DNA of 64,000 nucleotides from Gossypium raimondii (taxonomy: Eukaryota > Streptophyta > Magnoliopsida > Malvales > Malvaceae). Each line of letters opens with the position of its first letter. The stretch's first letter is position 1. Below, piece after piece: positions 1 to 11,076 of the stretch. The stretch spans positions 14,880,001-14,944,000 of the forward strand of contig NC_068569.1 of NCBI RefSeq assembly GCF_025698545.1, written 5' to 3'. The position numbers and the translations under genes are program-made. The notes below the pieces were generated by a model, which saw only the letters and a list, made by a program, of their open reading frames with translations, had not been told where the DNA came from and ran no database searches.

Positions 1-3000
1 CGTATGAACTAACCAACTTTAGCTTGATCCATTTTAAAAGATTTCCTGGCTCGATTGCTCTTTTGTAATGCTTTCCCTTCCACTTCTTTCAATACCGAAA
101 GCCTTGTTCAACCCCAGGCATTAAATGTTTCCATTGAAGTTGACAATGGTGAAATCCCAAATAGAAAATTCAAAGATGGAAAAGTCGAAACCAAAAAAGA
201 GAAAAGATAAAATAAAATTCGTTGCTTATAATATTTTTCTCCTTTTAAAAATTTAATTAATAAATGAATTAAAGTTTAGAGTTCCAGAGGATATCATATG
301 TTACATGTGGCACTGAGAGATAAAAAATATTTGTGGAGGGAAATTTTGCAACATAAACCCCTTCTTTTTATATGATTTTTATCAATGTTTAGCCAGTTAT
401 ATTCTCACAACTTCTTTTTAATTTCTTTATATTCAATAATTCAACTTACAAATTTACATAATAAGCCATGTTTTTTCATTTATTATTTTTAAAAATAAAA
501 TTCACTATTATGATTGAAATAGATGTTTAAAATATAAATAATATTACAATAAATTGATCAGTTATCACAATATTTAAATGCATTCACTAATTGATAATTA
601 ACATTAAGTTAAAATATAAAAAATATAATTTCACACAATATACTATTATAATATTTATATTTCACGTTATTTATTTAAATTCAATCTAATATCAATTATC
701 ATGTTTTAAAATTAACTTATATATTATGTTTAAATATGTCCACTGTGGTACCTAAACCATCAATATTTGTTTTTATTATGGTAATTGTATTTTTATAAAA
801 TGTCCAATGTGATACATAAACTATCAATATGTGTTTTATTATGAATAAATTGTTAAATCAATCAATGAAAATTCAACATGTATATTGTTTTTCCCACATG
901 GATAATATAAACATGATGCGAAAAACTAATAATATATATATATATATAAACAAATAATTAAACTTACAGTTAATAAAAATAAATAATTATTAAACTTACA
1001 TAAGTAAAATAGTCATGTTATCCATTTAAGTAAATGATCCTATTCTCCAAAGAATTATCGATTTGAAATAATATATTTAATTAATTTTAAAACAATATTT
1101 TTATTATCCATAAAATTTTAATATTTATTTATTTTATTAACCATATATACAGTAATTTTTTAATTTTAATTTAATTTTTCAAAATATAAATACCACTTAA
1201 AATATTTTATAAAAAGACATTTTACCAAACATCACATTATCCTAATAAAAAAGGTTGTGATTTGAGAAAAACAAAGTTGCATCTCCGGGGCCTATAGTCC
1301 ACGGAATGTGAGGTAGTATTATCCTTAATTAGGTATATTGGGTTTAAAATAAAAATAAAATTGATTTCATTTTCTAAAAGTATATTTGATTGGAAAATTA
1401 CAAGAAAAAGAAGAAGATAAATAATTAGAAAAGATTTTCTCAATAAAATATATCAAATATCCAATCCTAATTTAAGTGGACATAAATATGGTAAATGCAA
1501 AAATTATTAAAAATAAACATGTAAAAGATATTTATTTATTCATTAAGTTAAAAAATACAAAAATAGATGATGTGGAAATTAATTACAGCGCAGAGATGTT
1601 AACAACCTATGACGATTTGTACTAAGGCAAGTGTCATGGGATAATTAAGCTGTGCAATTATCATTGGGTTATTTTTATTGGGTGCTAATGGGATTGTTGT
1701 CTTCGTCATTCTTCTCGCTTTCTTGGGAAAGATGTTGGGGGAAATAATCATACCAAATTATATATAATGGAATGAGTAACGAGTTGTCCCCATATTAGCT
1801 CATTTCCAAAGGGAATCTTTTAAACTTCCTTTAAATCACATTTTATAATTGATTTGATAGAGGTAAATTTTAGTCACTTTACCATTGGTAGTAAAAGTTA
1901 AATTTTTATTTTCGATAAAAGAAGTGTATTATTTCTCAAAATATTTTTAAAAAGTAATGTTAAATTGATGTTAAGTAACAAAATGTTGCGACTGTGAAAT
2001 TTCAGTCACTTAGCACTATGAGGATCAAATTTTATGTTTAAACCTATCTCCATCACTAAAGGGGTAAAGAATGCATGAAGATAGTTGAGATGATATACTG
2101 ATATTTTTGTACTTCATGTTGTTATAGTATTCACTAATTAATATGTTATCAAATAATGTTTCTTCTATAAAAAGAAAGTCTGGTAACACAAAAATATTTC
2201 TACGAAGAACGTTTGAACTTTAAACAAATACCAGTAGACTTTGTCAGCATTTCCTTTCAGGTTCACTGATCATTACTTGTAAGGGTATGAACCTCAAAGG
2301 CAAACTCCAAGCCATTGCCTATTACTTTTTGGCAAATCTGATTGAATTCTAGTTAGGTTGGATTAGGTGGTGTGTTAGTGTAAACCGTGGAATATAATTA
2401 AAGCCATGTGGTGGATGGTCAGGTGGCAATCACATTGCCTAATAAATACTGTAAGATGATTTAAGTTAATTTCTTGCTTGCATTCATTTATTTGGGCAAA
2501 AAAGACACCAAAACCAACTATTCTTACCATCCATAAATAGACAGCTGACACCGATAGTGAGATACACAATACACAATGACTGGTGTTCTTCACTTAATGT
2601 CATTATGGATTATGAGCATAAAATATGAAACAGATAATGTGATTTGATCCCCTGGGTTGGTGGCTTAAACCTGCCTGCCCTTGGCCTCTTCCATTGATGG
2701 AAATGCTACGCTTCTCTTTCAACTTTATTATATAATCTTATAACTTCTTCATATACATCTTAGCTGCTGATATATACTGCATTAATCAAGATTATTCACA
2801 TCAAACGAGATTAAAGTAAAGGATTCCTAAAAGCTATAGTTTTTTGACACGATTAATAGTTGTAGACTTGTAGTAGTTGGTGCTGACATCTGCACCATAT
2901 GGCACCCGTGACATTTCATGTGTATTCACTTTTACTCTTTTAGGTATTCAACATCAAAATTTTTCTTGCTTTCCCTTTGAATCATCATCTTCCTTTTTTT

Positions 3001-3288
3001 TTTTTTTTCAACTTCCACGGCAAAAAAAGAGGCTCTTCAAGCATGGAGGACTTTTACCCAGCAAGCAAAAAAGAAGAAGGAAATCGATTTAACCATATCA
3101 CAAAAGAAGAAAGAGAAAACCCATACATGCATGTTGATATATGAAAGTGATAAACTTAGATGAACAACGTTCTTCTCTTCCCCAGGAAAATCTTCATACA
3201 AACACCAAACACTGAACTTTATACACTCTTAGAAAGAGGACCATTTCCTGTTTCTTATAAAAGTTAAGGGCTTAACTCTTAAGGCTTG
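1..3288. other. AT-rich intergenic DNA, no gene seen
   Basis: No reading frame here looks like a gene. The DNA is strongly AT-rich. A stretch near 733-858 consists of two diverged copies of a roughly 65-base unit, each beginning with a TATGTCCA-like or AATGTCCA-like phrase and containing CTATCAATAT or CATCAATATT. This is typical of a dispersed repeat fragment. A short TA run lies near 931-948 and a poly-T tract near 2995-3009. The last few hundred bases would hold the 3' untranslated region of the minus-strand ATL gene. Confidence 0.5.
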
Positions 3289-3894
3289 TCAGGGATTAAC
3301 ATCAGAAGGGTCGAACAGCATAGGCTCAAGCTTGGCCCTACAAACAGGGCAAATCGGATGCTTGGAAAGCCATGTATCAGCGCATTCCAAATGAAACCCG
3401 TGATTACAACCGGGAACCATTCTAGCCGGTTGCTCCGCACCTACCTCCTCCAGACAAACGGCGCAGTCAGTCCCCAACACAAGCTCCTTCCCTGTAACCT
3501 TAGGCAGCTTCTCCAGCTCTGAAACCGACAACCCTTTCTCCCCCACCTGCTTAGTGGCCAACGTCCCTGGATTATCTGTCCGATAATTTGAAGCATACCA
3601 TAAGATACAGACGTAAACGATAAAAACTGCACTCATGCCGGCGCATGGAAGCAAAAGGGCTAAGAAAACGGAAACCAGCATTGGGTGATGGTGGCCGCCG
3701 GCTGCAGCGGCGGAGTTTATGGTGGGTGATGGATGAGGAGTAAGGAGAGGCGGAGGGAGGTGGTGCGCTCCATGGCGCATAATAGTTAGCTCTAGTTTAT
3801 GGAAAAGCGTAAAGTTGAAGGGGGGAGGGAGAGATTCCTTCTTGGGAAGGAGGAAGGGTGGGGGAGCGTTTTGAGTGAGAGATTCAGGTGGCAA
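3289..3894 (-). CDS. ATL23: ATL23-like RING-H2 E3 ubiquitin ligase
   Basis: This is a single-exon membrane-anchored RING-H2 protein of the plant ATL family, which transfers ubiquitin from E2 enzymes to target proteins. The longest frame has 201 residues. A hydrophobic segment at about residues 73-100 (MLVSVFLALLLPC...) is nearly identical, from memory, to the N-terminus of Arabidopsis ATL23. A GLSVSELEKLPKV stretch (121-133) matches the ATL GLD region. The RING-H2 runs from C144 to C185 in the order CxxC, CxH, HxxC, CxxC, with DTWL before the last pair. The start is uncertain: M1 (3894), M39 (3780) and M72 (3681) are all in frame, and M72 would match Arabidopsis ATL23. The residues before M72 are proline- and histidine-rich. 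Lack of introns is normal for ATL genes. The target is unknown. Confidence 0.9.
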   Translation of the reverse strand: MPPESLTQNAPPPFLLPKKESLPPPFNFTLFHKLELTIMRHGAHHLPPPLLTPHPSPTINSAAAAGGHHHPMLVSVFLALLLPCAGMSAVFIVYVCILWYASNYRTDNPGTLATKQVGEKGLSVSELEKLPKVTGKELVLGTDCAVCLEEVGAEQPARMVPGCNHGFHLECADTWLSKHPICPVCRAKLEPMLFDPSDVNP

Positions 3895-5480
3895 CGGCTA
3901 TAAAAGGAAAGGTAAAAAACCTGGAATAGTTAGCTGTTTTAAAATAAAAGACAGTGTTGAGCACTAACTCATAATGATTCGATTTAAGAACCTAAACAAC
4001 ACGTTAGGCAAGATTGTTTTACAGGGCCTTGATGGTGCGTGGGAAAGCCGAGGCTGATTGGTGAGGAAGCACTTGATCAGGGCTGCGTCTGGGCGGACTC
4101 TAGCCAGGTGGTGAGAGTTGTCACTCTGGAAAATTGACTTACACAAAAACTATAGGCAATGAGATTCGGATTGGCCCATTCAATGATATAAATACTGCTA
4201 ATAAATAGTCTTTTTGTTGCGTTCCATCGTGGAGAATGGGACCCTTATTTAAAATGGGATCATGTCTATAAACCAAAAAAAAAAAAAACGAAAAGGAATG
4301 GGATCATTTCACCTAACTAGTTATTAAAAAATGAATTTTTTATCTGCCAAAAGGGAAATGGAAGGATGGAATTGATTATAGGCAGCGTTGCATATATCAT
4401 TGCATCTAAGAAAACGATAAAAAAGAGAACAATATTGCCTCCGATGTTTCTTCCAATTAATCATTTGATCCTAACCCTACCTTAGAATCAAATTTTGATT
4501 AAACTAGAGTTCGGTCTCCCTTGCTGACGAGGATCCAGGACAGCTGCTTGGGCTATTAGTGTTGGATGTCGAACTGTCGATGAGTAATTGAGTACGGTTT
4601 TCAAAAAGTCTTTGCTTTTGGGGCCACCCCTCCATTACATAGATAAACTATGAACTCACTTTTAAGGTTCGTAGCCAACAGGTTCGTGATGAGACGAGAG
4701 GGAGAGAGGGGCTTCTGGCTAAACAAATTTTGAGTCTCTTCTGAGGATGAAATACGTAGCTTTACAGCTTCAAAAGACACCACAACATTATAAATATTGC
4801 TCCGATGTTTATCTTTAGTGATAGACCTGCAAACAATGATGACAATTTTTGATATTTTAGTTCCCAGATGTCATAAACCAAGATTTGGGGAAAAGGTTAC
4901 ACTTTTATCGATTTCTTACATCTGGGACTTTAATTTCTTTATTTATTTGGTAGAAATATCTGGGACTTCATTTATTTGTTAAATCTGGTCCCATCCAAAG
5001 ATAAGATTAAACAATTAATTACTCCTTCAGTGCAGCATTTAATCAATATTATCATTGCATCTGGTTGCTTCAGTCTCGCCCCTCTTTAGCATGCAGTTTC
5101 ATATGTGAATGCACCTTGTATTTCAAGGATCTCACAGCGCCTCAAAAACCATCACTAAAACATTTATAAAAATTTAATTTAATAATTATCTTAATAGTTT
5201 TTTTATTAATTTAATATCATCTAAGTTTTGCATATGTGTTGTAATTGAAGACATTTATGATGTATTTAGATATCATCTAAAGATTTTGTTTTCTAAATTT
5301 TTTAAACTCGTGTTGAAATTATATTTTTTTTTACCAATTAAAGGGTCGCGACGACTTTTTTTTTAATGGTGATAGTTGGAATAATGTCACATATGTGGTA
5401 AGAGTTTGGAAGACAAGTATTTCATACTTTTTTCATAAAAAAATGGTTTATATTTATTTAACTCATACTTATAAATATAT

Positions 5481-5665
5481 TATATGAAGTGGGTCGCGAG
5501 GCGAGTATAGCGAGGATTAAGTGAGTCTGGGGACTCACGTGGGTGGTGGGGCGGGGATGGTTTTAGATTTGGTACCCACAGCGGGTTGCGGGGTGGGGAT
5601 GAGGATAAAAATTCTTGGCGGAGACGAGTGCGAAGGATGCACCCCGCACCTGCTCTGCCCAATTG
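5481..5665. repeat. GC-rich dispersed-repeat fragment
   Basis: A sharply GC-rich patch in AT-rich surroundings, full of GGGTGGGG-, GCGGG- and CCCGC-type phrases and ending in AATTGACACCCCTAG. The phrase TTGACACCCCTA after a CCCGC-rich run is common at transposon-derived plant repeats in my experience. The two overlapping frames on both strands are by-products of the composition. The family is not identified. Confidence 0.35.
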
Positions 5666-6111
5666 ACACCCCTAGTAGTAAGTTACATTGCAGTCTAAAA
5701 AATAGACACAAATACAAATCTTAAAGACTAGAATGTTGAGAAAAGCAACTATCACCTGCATCGATAAATTATAAAATAAAAATGAATAATTAATCCACAC
5801 TCATCTTTATTCTAAAAAAAAGTATATTAATATTTATTTTATTTTAATTAATATATTATCTAGTAGTATAGTTCAGAATCCATCGGATATTTTAAAAACA
5901 ATACTACTATTTATGTGAGAAAATATTTCTAATTTACTAATTTTTACCTCTTCTGTTAAACCATAAAATTTACATATATGTATAAATATTCTTAGAAATA
6001 CTTGTATGAATAAACAATTACCATAAGTTTAATTTAAAATTATTTATTATTAATATTTAAAATATTAAAATTTAGAAACCCATGGGTCAACTCTAGCATA
6101 TTTAATAAGGA

Positions 6112-6425
6112 TAAACAATGGTAGAGATCACCCAACTATGTGTTTTATTATTATTCAATTATGAAACATTATAAAATGATTATCCAACTATTCAATTTTA
6201 TCTTTTTAGTCACTAGTTGATTAACGTAAAAATGAAAACACCCAACAATTCAATATAATTGGATGACTAAAAAGAAAAATTTGAATAGTTAAGTGATCGT
6301 TTTGCAACCTTTTATAGTTGGATGACTAAAAAAGAAAAAAACCATAGTTAAGTGACTATTTTGTAATTTTTTATAGTTAAGTGACAAAAAAAGAAAATAA
6401 CCATAATTGGGTAAGTTTACCAAAT
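6112..6425. mobile_element. Palindromic MITE-like element
   Basis: The left half (GTAGAGATCACCCAACTAT...) reappears as an imperfect reverse complement in the right half (...ATAATTGGGTAAGTTTACC). The right half repeats the phrase ATAGTTAAGTGAC or ATAGTTGGATGAC three times, each followed by AAAAAAGAAA. The whole folds into an imperfect hairpin of about 310 bases with no coding capacity. That fits a non-autonomous DNA transposon of MITE type. I could not define a target-site duplication. Confidence 0.55.
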
Positions 6426-6977
6426 TAATAATCACATTTATTTAAAATAATAAAAGGGGTAAAATATTTGGACCATTTTAAGGGCCCAGTTGTGAGGTTA
6501 AAGTAGGACATAATGGAGCGTGTCATGTACTTGTTATCCAAACAGAAAATTCATTTCATTGGATCATTAGACTACTATTTCGAACCCAATTTGTATTATT
6601 CAAACCTCTCGGTGTTGACACCTTTGCAGCAGATAAAACAAAACCCAATGGCTGAAGGAAATAGAACCGGGCTGAACCGGATAAAAGAGTCGGTTATGGC
6701 AGTTGTAGAGATATAAATTAGCAAGTGACATCTGAACAGAGCGGCTTTAGGGCGTAATAGAAAAGAAACATAAGCCGTAGAAGAGGGCTCTCTCTTGGTG
6801 GAGCTTACCCCCCATCAATTTATCCTTTACGACTCCATTAACAAACCATTAAAGGTATTTTCCAGGTCTTACCCCACTTTTCTTTATTTTTACTTTTTCC
6901 TGTTTTGTAATTTTCTTTTAAAAACTTATCTTGGCTACTTGGAACTTTTGAAATATTGATTTCTTGGCGGACAAAAG

Positions 6978-8893
6978 ATGGATCGTTACCAGAGAGTGGA
7001 GAAGCCGAAAGCAGTGACACCCATTGACGAGAACGAGATTCGTGTTACTAGTCAAGGCAGGATGCGCAATTATATCACTTACGCCATGACTTTGCTTCAG
7101 GTGTTTTTTCTTCTTCTCCTTTTTTGTTTAATGTATGCGCAATTAGAGCTCTATATGAGTTTGGTGTTCGCTTATTTTTGAGAAATAGGCACTGGGATTT
7201 TTATTTCTTAGGTGTTTGCAGCTCTTCTCATTAATCCAATGTTAGCATTTATTTGCTTTTTGAATGTAATGTTTGGTAGGAGATGGGCTCGAATCAAATA
7301 GTCTTTAAGGCAATGGGAAGAGCCATTAGCAAGACTGTAACTATTGTGGAGTTACTTAAGGTATCATTGTCTATTTGAAATTGCCTAGTTGAGTGGATTT
7401 ATTGTTTGATTCTTGTTCAAGGAGGCTGATATTGTGGTCCATGCACTTGCTATGCAGAAAAGAATTGTAGGTCTTCATCAGATTACATCAATTGGATCCA
7501 CGGATATAACAGATATGTGGGAGCCTCTGGAAGAAGGACTTCTTCCGTAAGAGCCATATTTAACCCTTATCACAAAAAAACAGTTGTTATTTTCTCTGCC
7601 GTTTAATCTCTTTATTTAGAGAACCCTAGTAAATATTGTTTAAATATCACAGGTTGGAGACCACCAGGCATGTGCCCATGATCAGTATAACCCTTTCGAA
7701 AAATGAATTGAATACATCATCTGTTGGGTAAGTCCTACACTTTTTTTACATTTCTTTCTCTTTACTGCATAATACTTTAGTTTGTATTGTACCTTTAATT
7801 TTAGTGAATTTTAGAACATTAAAGATTGTCTTTCGGGTAATTGGTTTTAGCTGTCACATCTTTGCATGTTGGGGACTAGAAAATTTTTGCATATGGAAGG
7901 GTTTCTGTTCTTATGATGGTGGTGGCTTGGTGTTTTAGTTTACATGAGTAATAAAAAGTGTTTTGACCCATGAAAGGCTTCCTCGTCTAGGTATCAGCCT
8001 CCATTACCAGCTGATCAGGTGAAACCATCCATAAAAATTGATCACAAAGAAGGTAGGGACACATTCCATTATCTCAACTGTTTGTGTGTCTTGCCCATAT
8101 CTCTTTTACATTTCTTTTTGTTTGACAGGGGGCTCACCTAATGGCCGAGGTAGAGGCCGTGGTGGTAGAGTAAGGTCAAGGAGTAGAGGTATGCCAATTT
8201 GAATACCGAGATGCCCCCTGTTAGATGTTGTTTTTGTTTTATTAGTGCATGCCCCTAAATGTTATATGAGGATTTTTTTAAGCAATATTTAGTTGTATTC
8301 TTCTGCAGGGAATGCTGTTGTCTCTGCTGAGTATGATGATGGAGGCTGGGATCACAATCATGGCTATGCTAGTGGTAGAGGTCGAGGAAGAGGACGTGGT
8401 TCCCAAGGCAGTGGACGTGGAGGATACAATGGACCTCAGGTTGGTAGGCTGGAAGATGGAGGCTACAATTATGAAGCCCTTCCACAAGGTAGCCGTGGTG
8501 GGTTTTCTCCCTTTCTTTTTATTCATTTAATGGAGTTTTAGCACGTTTAATAGTTTTTCTCATAATCACCTTTAAATGTATGGTTTTTTTTTTCTTTTCT
8601 TTTCAACGTACGTCAATTTTAATGAAGAGAATGCAATAAAAAACTTGATGGCATGATGGATAACTTGCTATGGAGGAATTGTTCTATTTTCTGTCAGTTG
8701 AATAGACATTCTTTCAATAGCTTTAAGAAGAAAGGCAGAGATTTTTTTTTATTGCTGTATTGATGAATAGGTAAGAATATTGTTTCTAATTGTCTTGTTG
8801 CTTTGCTTTTTTCAAGGTCGTGGCCGTGGCAGGGGATACCGTGGTAGGGGCCGTGGGTTTAGATCTAATGGGCCAATCCAGGCGGCTGTATGA
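6978..8893 (+). CDS. Alba-domain RNA/DNA-binding protein with RGG-rich tail
   Basis: Eight exons close in frame: 6978-7100, 7280-7360, 7458-7546, 7653-7727, 7991-8052, 8129-8188, 8309-8488 and 8817-8893, giving 248 residues. All introns are GT-AG. The N-terminal half (about 15-115) is an Alba domain: EIRVTSQGRMRNYITYAM, then EMGSNQIVFKAMGRAISKTV, then KRIVGLHQITSIGSTDI. The C-terminal part is a low-complexity RG/RGG tail with two main blocks (GRGRGRGGRVRSRSRG and a longer one in exons 7-8). Plant Alba proteins of this long, RGG-bearing class bind RNA and R-loops and are thought to act in mRNA storage or genome stability. By gene order it corresponds to Arabidopsis At1g20220. The start is the first ATG of the Alba frame. 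Confidence 0.93.
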
Positions 8894-9312
8894 GGTGGTG
8901 GCAGTCTTTGAACATAATTGAAATGGTGTCGGTTGTGCGTCCAGTTATATGTTTTATGGTTTTTTTAATCTTGTCCTTCATTTGTTTTAGCTTTAATTTT
9001 TTTTCTTCATTGTTCATTTACCAGCAGTTTTTAACTTTAGGATGTGTTGATGGGAAGAGACTAGCATAGTTGCATTCAGATTTTTCTAGTTCAGCAGCTA
9101 CCTCACTGCACGAGTGGCAGACGCTTTTCTGTTTTTGTAGCCAAGGCTGATCATATGTTTGAACAATTTTAGCCTTTTTATTTGACAGAAAATCTCCCTT
9201 TGTTGTTTTTGTCCAGAGTTTGGTAGTTTGCTGCCTCTGCTGTTTTCCTTATAGTAGTCTATGCAAGCCATTTGTGCCTCTGCTTTTCTTTTTTTCTTTT
9301 TGAGTTAGTACT
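8894..9312. other. 3' flank of the Alba gene
   Basis: Probable 3' untranslated region and downstream DNA of the Alba gene. It is T-rich, with no coding sequence. It ends where the copia-type LTR begins. Confidence 0.5.
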
Positions 9313-11076
9313 TGTTAGGATTTAGTGCCCCAATACTGAGTATAGTTTATTTGTTATTTTTACTTGTATTTTTTTAATATATTGGTTTAAATAAAATTTA
9401 TTATTCACATTTATATCATTTGTACTGGTTACCTAATATTTAAATAATACTAAGATGTATTACACAGTTGGATCAAAATATGAGAAAACAACTTGTATTA
9501 GTAAGTAAATCTAAAAAGTCCATGGTTTGATTTATTGAAATTGAACAAATCAATTAAAGGACTATTCTATTGTCAATCAAATCCAAATAGTGGAAATATC
9601 TTGTCTTAGGTATCGGAGTGGTTTACTCTCATTAGACAGGACTCAAATTGAATTAGTCCTAGATCTGTTTATAGAATAAGTGATTGACTATGTGTATGTG
9701 AGTTGTATATTTTGATGTATTAAAAGCTTGAGGGTATATCATAAGCTCAGTAGATAAGCACTTGTTAAGTTACTTTCTAATGATTTATAATAAATGAGAG
9801 TTTAATCATTTTACTTTATAGGAATGACTTCATTTTGGAATTAATTGATTGAAATTAAATAATTGAATTTCAAGTGAAAATTAAATTAATTAATCATTGT
9901 AGTTTTATTAAACGAGATATTAAATATATATTTCATGATAGATTCTAATATGGTAAACTTGTCATTACTTTAATGGAATTAGAATTGTGTTAAGATAATA
10001 ATTTAATTGGTAAATCAATTAATATTTCGAGAAGTAGAAATATAGTTATTGGGTAGGTTAGAGAATACATATAACTGTATCAAATACATGAGATAAGCCC
10101 GAAGGCCAATCTCAATCTCAAGATAGAGGGGTGGCAAACCCTAATATCCACTAAGGCATGTCGCTGCCAATCAGGTATTCCAGATAAAGGAATGCTGTGT
10201 TTTTAAAATATTATTATTTAATTATTCATTGTTCAAGTAAAACTCGTGTGCCTTTTTTCCTACAAAAAAGGAATTATGGGATGACTTGATTAACACACCA
10301 ATTGACCGTTGTTATTCTGTCAAAAATTAGTGACAATTTATTTAGAGAATAAATTCTATTTTTCTACAAAACTCAAAAGTTTTTCGATTCTCATAAAGAG
10401 AAATTAACTTTCCCACTAAAAGTTGATCAAAGTTTTCATTCTATGAATTCGGTTTGTGTTGTTTAAGCTCTCACTCAAAGCATGACAAGGTTCGAGGATA
10501 ACTTAGAAGATCGTTTGATAGAAAGTCAGGAAACGACTTAGACCGCCTCGCATAAAGCACAAGTAATAATTTAGTTTAGGGTTTATTACTAGAAATACCA
10601 TAATGCTCGATTTTTAAGAAAAAATTTAAACTTTTGTTGTGCAACGTTTTTTATTTTCTTAACTGGATTTTCCAACTATTGATATTAGAGCTAGATTATA
10701 CTATATTTATAGTGTAAATCGAATATCGAATTTACTTCCCTCTCATTGTTTGATTAATTAAGATAAGAAATGACATTTTTAAATTATATTCGATTGTTAT
10801 ACATGTGAATAGATGTTTGGAATTATTTTATATTTGTTATCAAGTAAATTTGTAAAAGTTGTGATTCTTAAAAATAGATCAGTTGTATTTAAACTTCTCA
10901 AATTTTAGGTTTGTAATTAAATTGTTGACTATCATTACAACACATGTGTTTTTAATCTTATTTTTGTAAAATTAGTAAAATTCATGTGAGTTAGAAACAT
11001 ACTAGGTAATTTTTGTAATCCTGAATTTTTTGGTGGAACCCAAAAAAGTGGGGGGGACTGACAACCCAACCCGATA
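9313..11076 (+). mobile_element. Copia-type LTR with start of internal region (fossil)
   Basis: An LTR-like block begins with TGTTAGGATT at 9313 and ends near 10677 with TTTTCCAACTA. It is followed at once by TTGATATTAGAGCTAG, which resembles the TGGTATCAGAGC primer-binding site (complementary to initiator Met-tRNA) used by many plant Ty1/copia elements. About 400 bases of AT-rich leader follow, up to the gypsy-type LTR at 11077. No gag or pol sequence and no second LTR are in the window, so this is a broken remnant. The degenerate ends suggest it is old. Confidence 0.5.

Larger units (their letters stand above)
3895..6977. other. Intergenic DNA between divergent ATL23 and Alba genes
   Basis: No gene recognised. 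The region must hold both promoters of the divergent ATL23-like (-) and Alba (+) genes. It contains a GC-rich repeat-like patch at 5481-5665 and a palindromic MITE-like element at 6112-6425, listed separately. The segment 6750-6977 directly before the Alba start codon is probably promoter and 5' untranslated region. Confidence 0.5.

Noticed and set aside
2375-2593. 72-codon minus-strand frame
   Set aside because: No similarity recognised and composition like its surroundings.
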